Of a stretch of DNA of 37,388 nt, positions 33,307 through 37,388 are shown in pieces. Position numbers and translations under genes: made by a program. The stretch's first letter is position 1; each line of letters starts with the position of its first letter. Origin of the DNA: an uncultured Prevotella sp. (GTDB taxonomy: Bacteria > Bacteroidota > Bacteroidia > Bacteroidales > Bacteroidaceae); NCBI GenBank assembly GCA_900557405.1, contig USSF01000016.1, forward strand, positions 1-37,388. Reading direction: 5' to 3'. Under the pieces are notes generated by a model. It worked only from the letters and a program-made list of their open reading frames with translations, did no database searches and was not told the DNA's origin.

Positions 33307-36300
33307 TTAGAACTTTATGCTTGCTCCGAACTGCCATGTGGTTGTGCTCGGTCCGTCGTTCTCGAGGTCGGCGCTTGCCCACTCCGGGTCATATCCCTTA
33401 TACTTGGTGAATACGAACGGGTTCGTCACGGTGCAATATATTCTGAACTTCTGGCAGCCGATCTTCGAGAGCCAGCTCTTCGGCAGCGAGTAGCCCAGTG
33501 TGATGTATTTCACTTTCACGAACGAACCGTCGGTGATGGAGTTCGTGTGCGAGAGCCAGTATGCTGTTCCCAGTCCGCCGTTTCCGCATCCGTTGTTCGG
33601 GAACGGATAGTCGCCGTAGTGTGTCGTTTCCTGGTATACCGGGTTTATGTACGAGCCGTCGGCGTTCACGCCGTCGCAGCTCAGCAGTGTTCCTGCCGGG
33701 ATGTACCAGTCCATGTCGAGCTTGTTGCGTCCTCGGTCGTTGATGCCCAGATAGCTCTGGTAGAAGTTTGAGTAGACCTTGTTGCCCTGCTTGGCATAGA
33801 GCGAGAACGAGAAGTCGAAGTCTTTCCATGACAGGTTGCTGGTAAAGCTGCCCGTCCATTTCGGGTCGGTGTTGTATGTCTTCTTGTCGTTGTCGTCATA
33901 TTTGCCGTCGCCGTTGCGGTCCACGATGATCGGGTTGCCTTCCACCAGTCCGTAGCATTTGTTATAGTAGGCATATTCCTTCACGGTTTCGCCCGGTACG
34001 AATCCCTTGAGCTTTGCAATCTCGTTGTCGGGTACCACCATGTCGCGGTCCGTCACGATGCCGTCCCACTCATAGTCGTAGAGCACTCCGTATGGCTTGC
34101 CAATGAAGAGGTTGCCCTTTGTCGTGCCAGTGAGCAGGTTTCCAGTTCCGTTGATTTCGAGCACTTTGTTGCTGTTGTGTGCAAATGTGAATGTGGTTTC
34201 CCAGTTCCAGTCCTTTGTCTGTATGTTCGTTGTGGTGAGCGAAACCTCCACACCTCTGTTTCTCACTGAACCCACGTTCGTTCTCACAGTGGCACCGGCA
34301 GTCACGAGCGGCAGGTCTCTGTTGTAGAGCAGGTCGGTTGATTTCTTGTTGTAGATATCCACCGAACCGCGTATGCGCTCGTTCAGGAAGCCGAAGTCGA
34401 TACCGAAGTTCACCTCGTGCGACTTCTCCCATTTCAGGTCCGGGTCAACGATTGAACCGATTGCCACTCCCTGGCTGTATGCCGTGCCGAAGGGGTAGTA
34501 TGTGGAGGTGCCCATCACAGCCATCGTTTCATAGTCGAGCACGCTGTTGTTTCCTGTCACACCGTAGGAGAGGCGCAGCTTCAGGTTCGACAGCCAGTCT
34601 TTAGCCTTCACCATGAACGGCTCTTCCGACAGTCGCCATGCCACAGCTGCCGACGGGAACATGCCCCAGCGGTTGCCGCTTCTGAAGCGTGAGCTTCCGT
34701 CCCATCGCATCGTTCCTGTGAAGAGGTAGCGTCCGAGATAGGTGTAGTTGGCACGCACGGCATACGACATCAGCTTGTTCTCGCTGTAGCTGCTGCTTGA
34801 GTTCTTGTAGTCGTATCCCTTGTCGGTCGTGCCGATGTTCCACCAGTTTGTGCCTTCCATCACCTTGTTGTACACGAGAGCCTCTGCCTCCGTGTTGGCG
34901 TAGGTGTAGGAAACGAGTCCCATGAGGTTGAGGTGGTGGTCATCGCCGAACATGCGGTCGTAGGTCACCTGGTTGTCCCATGTGTAAGAGAAAGCCTCGT
35001 CGTAGGAGCGCTTTGCCGTGTTCTGCGTCTCGCCGGCTTCTGTGCCCTGGTAGAATCCGTAGCGCTGGTGCGAGTAGGATGGCGAGAAGGTGGTTTTCAG
35101 CGAGAGGCCCTTCATTGGCTTTGCCTCGAGATAGATGTTTCCCAGTGCGGTCCAGGTCAGTCTGTTCGACCTCTGGTCCTGCATGAGTATGAGTGGGCTT
35201 ATCTGGTTTGAGAACTGGTACATGTCGGTGTTCAGTGCCTCCTTGCTTCCCGGACGGTAGTTGATGTTTCCGTCGGCGTCGTATGGCTGCATGAATGGGT
35301 TCACGTTGAATGCGTTCTTCACGGCGTCGTCGCTCGCGAAATCCTTGTCGATGCGCGCCAGGTTCACGCTTGCTCCTGCCGCCAGCCATGAGTTCACCTT
35401 GGTGTCCACGCTCGTCTTGATGGTGAACTTGTCCTGCTTGTCGTTCTTGTATATACCCTTCTCGCCGGTATAGCCGAAGCCCACGTGATAGTTCGTCTTG
35501 TTGTTCGAACCGCTGATGGCGAGATAGTGGTTCTGCTGCTGTCCGTCCTGCAGCACGAAGTCTTTCCAGTCGTATGTCTTGCCTGCCAGCAGCAGTTCCG
35601 TCATGCGGTAGGCACCGCTCACGTTGTCCTTGAGCAGACAGCGGTCCAGGTCATCGTTCACCCATACCGGCTGTCCGCCGTTGGCGTCGCCGCCGGCTTT
35701 GTTCAGGAATTTCATGAAGCGGTATTTGTAGAACTCATTGCCGTTCATGAAGTCGGGCAGGCGTGATGCCTTGCTCACGCCGTAGTATCCGTCGTAGGTT
35801 ATCGACGGCTTCTGTGCTCCCTTGGCAATGTTGCTTCCGCTCTTGGTGGTCACGATCACTACGCCTGCCGTGGCGCGCGAACCGTAAATGGCAGTGCTCG
35901 AAGCGTCTTTCAGAATGTCCACACGCTCTATGTCCTGCGGATTCAGGAAGTCGATGTCGCTGCATATCACTCCGTCCACCACGTAGAGCGGACTCTGGTT
36001 GGCGTCGTTGGAGTTCTTGCCTCGTATCTCTATGTTGAATCCTCCTCCCGTGCGGCCGGTAGACTGTGTGATGTTCACGCCCGGCACCGAGCCTTGCAGG
36101 TTGGCAACGACGGATGTTGCACCCTTCTCGTTGAGCTTCTGTGTGCCCACTGAACTGATTGAACCGGTGAGGTCGCTCTTCTTCATCGTGCCGTAGCCCA
36201 CCACCATCACTTCGTCGAGCACCTTGTCGCTCGTCTTCATCGTTATGCTGTGCAGCTTGCCGGGGTCGCCCTGCAGGTTCACGTCGTCGTAGCCGAGGTA

Positions 36301-36522
36301 CGACATCCTTACTTTCTGTGTGGGTTTCAGTCCGGGGATAGTGAAGTTTCCGTCAATGTCGGTCACTGCAGCCGGCTTGCCGTCTACATATACCGAAACT
36401 CCGATGAGCGGGTCGCCGTTCGTGTCTTTCACGTTTCCGGTCACCGCCTGCTGTGCCATTGCTGTCAGCAGCGCCGTTGACATCAGCGCTGTGGCAAAGA
36501 GTCGTTTCTTGTTAGCAAACAT
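33307..36522 (-). CDS. SusC/RagA family TonB-dependent outer-membrane transporter
   Basis: The 1071-aa protein has a signal peptide (about 1-23), a carboxypeptidase-regulatory-like domain (26-100), the SusC signature DEVMVVGYGTMKKSDLTGSI (103-122), the plug (about 125-230, with LKDASSTAIYGSRATAGVVI) and a 22-strand barrel ending in a C-terminal aromatic pattern (TTWQFGASIKF). It imports oligosaccharides across the outer membrane using TonB energy. There is no N-terminal STN signalling domain, so it does not itself drive an anti-sigma/ECF pathway; control is expected from a separate regulator such as an AraC-type or hybrid sensor. Confidence 0.97.
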   Translation of the reverse strand: MFANKKRLFATALMSTALLTAMAQQAVTGNVKDTNGDPLIGVSVYVDGKPAAVTDIDGNFTIPGLKPTQKVRMSYLGYDDVNLQGDPGKLHSITMKTSDKVLDEVMVVGYGTMKKSDLTGSISSVGTQKLNEKGATSVVANLQGSVPGVNITQSTGRTGGGFNIEIRGKNSNDANQSPLYVVDGVICSDIDFLNPQDIERVDILKDASSTAIYGSRATAGVVIVTTKSGSNIAKGAQKPSITYDGYYGVSKASRLPDFMNGNEFYKYRFMKFLNKAGGDANGGQPVWVNDDLDRCLLKDNVSGAYRMTELLLAGKTYDWKDFVLQDGQQQNHYLAISGSNNKTNYHVGFGYTGEKGIYKNDKQDKFTIKTSVDTKVNSWLAAGASVNLARIDKDFASDDAVKNAFNVNPFMQPYDADGNINYRPGSKEALNTDMYQFSNQISPLILMQDQRSNRLTWTALGNIYLEAKPMKGLSLKTTFSPSYSHQRYGFYQGTEAGETQNTAKRSYDEAFSYTWDNQVTYDRMFGDDHHLNLMGLVSYTYANTEAEALVYNKVMEGTNWWNIGTTDKGYDYKNSSSSYSENKLMSYAVRANYTYLGRYLFTGTMRWDGSSRFRSGNRWGMFPSAAVAWRLSEEPFMVKAKDWLSNLKLRLSYGVTGNNSVLDYETMAVMGTSTYYPFGTAYSQGVAIGSIVDPDLKWEKSHEVNFGIDFGFLNERIRGSVDIYNKKSTDLLYNRDLPLVTAGATVRTNVGSVRNRGVEVSLTTTNIQTKDWNWETTFTFAHNSNKVLEINGTGNLLTGTTKGNLFIGKPYGVLYDYEWDGIVTDRDMVVPDNEIAKLKGFVPGETVKEYAYYNKCYGLVEGNPIIVDRNGDGKYDDNDKKTYNTDPKWTGSFTSNLSWKDFDFSFSLYAKQGNKVYSNFYQSYLGINDRGRNKLDMDWYIPAGTLLSCDGVNADGSYINPVYQETTHYGDYPFPNNGCGNGGLGTAYWLSHTNSITDGSFVKVKYITLGYSLPKSWLSKIGCQKFRIYCTVTNPFVFTKYKGYDPEWASADLENDGPSTTTWQFGASIKF

Positions 36523-36549
36523 ATTTTTCTGAATTTAAGGTTCTTGTTG

Positions 36550-37335
36550 TTATTTCATTACGAATTTCTTGCCGTTGCGTATGCAGATGCCTTTGCCCTT
36601 CTGTATGCGCTGGCCCATGAGGTTGTAGATTGGGGCGGCAGCGTTGTCGGCAGTTGCGGTGGCATTGCTGATGCCTGCCTCGGTTCCGTAGTTTATTGCT
36701 GCGCACTGTGCCGAATAGTTGTCCCATGCAGCCTTCGTGGTGAACACTCTGATCAGAGCCTGTTCTTGGTTGTTGCCGCTGAAGCGGAATGTGAACGCTC
36801 CGGTATATTCAAGGTCGGTGAAGTCGATGGAAGCGAACGTGTAGCCGGCGTTGTGGTACACCGGTGCTCCCAGGTTAGATACGCATGGATCCATAGGGTA
36901 TTTCGCCTTTTCGATGATGGTGGCATTGTCCTTCACGCCGTCGCCGATAGGTTCAGTCCATTCCAGATGCTTTTCGTCAACGCCGTATGCCTGGAGGTAA
37001 CACCAGTTGTCGCCGAGCGAGAATCCTGCGAACTGCACTCCGTACATGCTCACGCCTTCGGGCAGATTGATGGTGTAATAGGTGTTGTTCTTGAAGTTGA
37101 GACCGTCTTTGAATCCCTGACGCAGCACGCGCTTAGGGTCGCGGCCGTTCATTGTCATAGTGATTCCCTTGCATTTGGAATCGAAATAATAGGTCTGGTT
37201 GCCTGTTTCCGTCAGGCTTTTCAGAGAGTCGAGTGTCACTTTCGAGAGCACTACAATGTCGGCATTCTCGATTTCCTGTGCTTGTGCGCCGATGAATCCA
37301 AGCAGACATGCCATCGCAAAGAATAGTTTTTTCAT
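36550..37335 (-). CDS. Secreted protein with short C-terminal tail, first gene of the PUL operon
   Basis: The 261-aa protein has a signal peptide (MKKLFFAMACLLGFIGAQA) and a beta-rich domain; its end (IYNLMGQRIQKGKGICIRNG, then KKFVMK) is the compact tail typical of exported Prevotella proteins. I do not recognise the main domain. The stop is 27 bp before SusC, so it should be co-transcribed and may be the first gene of the operon. Met4 is chosen as start. Its promoter would lie at or beyond the right edge; minus-strand TCGCTTTG near 37380 is only a partial -7 match. Confidence 0.75.
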   Translation of the reverse strand: MKKLFFAMACLLGFIGAQAQEIENADIVVLSKVTLDSLKSLTETGNQTYYFDSKCKGITMTMNGRDPKRVLRQGFKDGLNFKNNTYYTINLPEGVSMYGVQFAGFSLGDNWCYLQAYGVDEKHLEWTEPIGDGVKDNATIIEKAKYPMDPCVSNLGAPVYHNAGYTFASIDFTDLEYTGAFTFRFSGNNQEQALIRVFTTKAAWDNYSAQCAAINYGTEAGISNATATADNAAAPIYNLMGQRIQKGKGICIRNGKKFVMK

Positions 37336-37388
37336 AATCCTCAAATCCGCAACCTATAGGGTTTAGTGGGATTTTGCTTGCAAAGCGA

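Noticed and set aside
1..37388. CRISPR array, tRNA or rRNA genes, insertion sequences, integrase and attachment sites.
   Set aside because: I looked for spaced direct repeats, cloverleaf/TpsiC-like sequence, transposase and integrase proteins and saw none.

Overview
The window reads as chromosome of a Bacteroidales bacterium, most likely Prevotella or a close relative. The reasons are a SusC/SusD polysaccharide-utilisation locus (PUL), Bacteroidetes-type promoters (TTTG, about 19 bp, TAnnTTTG) ahead of many genes, the flavodoxin-DUF2023 pair, secreted proteins with T9SS type A-like C-terminal tails, a BspA-type leucine-rich-repeat fragment, and almost no Shine-Dalgarno sites. The genus is inferred from protein style; no rRNA or tRNA gene was found.

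Positions 1-4000 are an accessory patch. They hold an Abi/HEPN-type abortive-infection gene (257-1150), a possible small RNA with its own promoter and terminator (1191-1321), a secreted lipoprotein gene (2972-3664), and at least five broken or truncated coding remnants on both strands. Two of the remnants are diverged copies of the same gene end.

Positions 4000-15000 are mostly housekeeping or small-operon genes: flavodoxin plus DUF2023; an RNase Z-like metallo-beta-lactamase-fold hydrolase; a three-gene operon (unknown 287-aa protein, an accessory FtsZ-like GTPase, a single-pass membrane protein) behind a strong promoter and a perfect 22-bp palindrome; a Nudix/winged-helix protein beside an ADP-ribosylglycohydrolase; a small membrane protein; a membrane-anchored TPR protein; and rmuC. 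An 81-bp element, 77/81 identical between copies, lies upstream of both the hydrolase and the Nudix gene in the same orientation relative to each gene.

Positions 15000-24500 (minus strand) carry three tandem paralogous secreted proteins of about 700 aa with T9SS-like tails, two orphan tail remnants of lost array members, and an Omp28/thioredoxin-fold-like secreted protein whose usual cysteines are absent. A TPR-transmembrane-AraC regulator (24752-26497) separates this cluster from the PUL.

Positions 26892-37335 (minus strand) form one PUL operon. In transcription order it encodes a secreted 261-aa protein, a SusC-type TonB-dependent transporter, a SusD lipoprotein, a small lipoprotein, and a 1321-aa enzyme that fuses a GH78-type alpha-L-rhamnosidase to a sialidase-like BNR propeller. 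The likely substrate is a rhamnose-bearing glycan such as a pectin side chain or arabinogalactan. The best candidates for something new are the FtsZ-like operon with its palindrome, the shared 81-bp promoter element, and the decaying tandem array of secreted paralogs.
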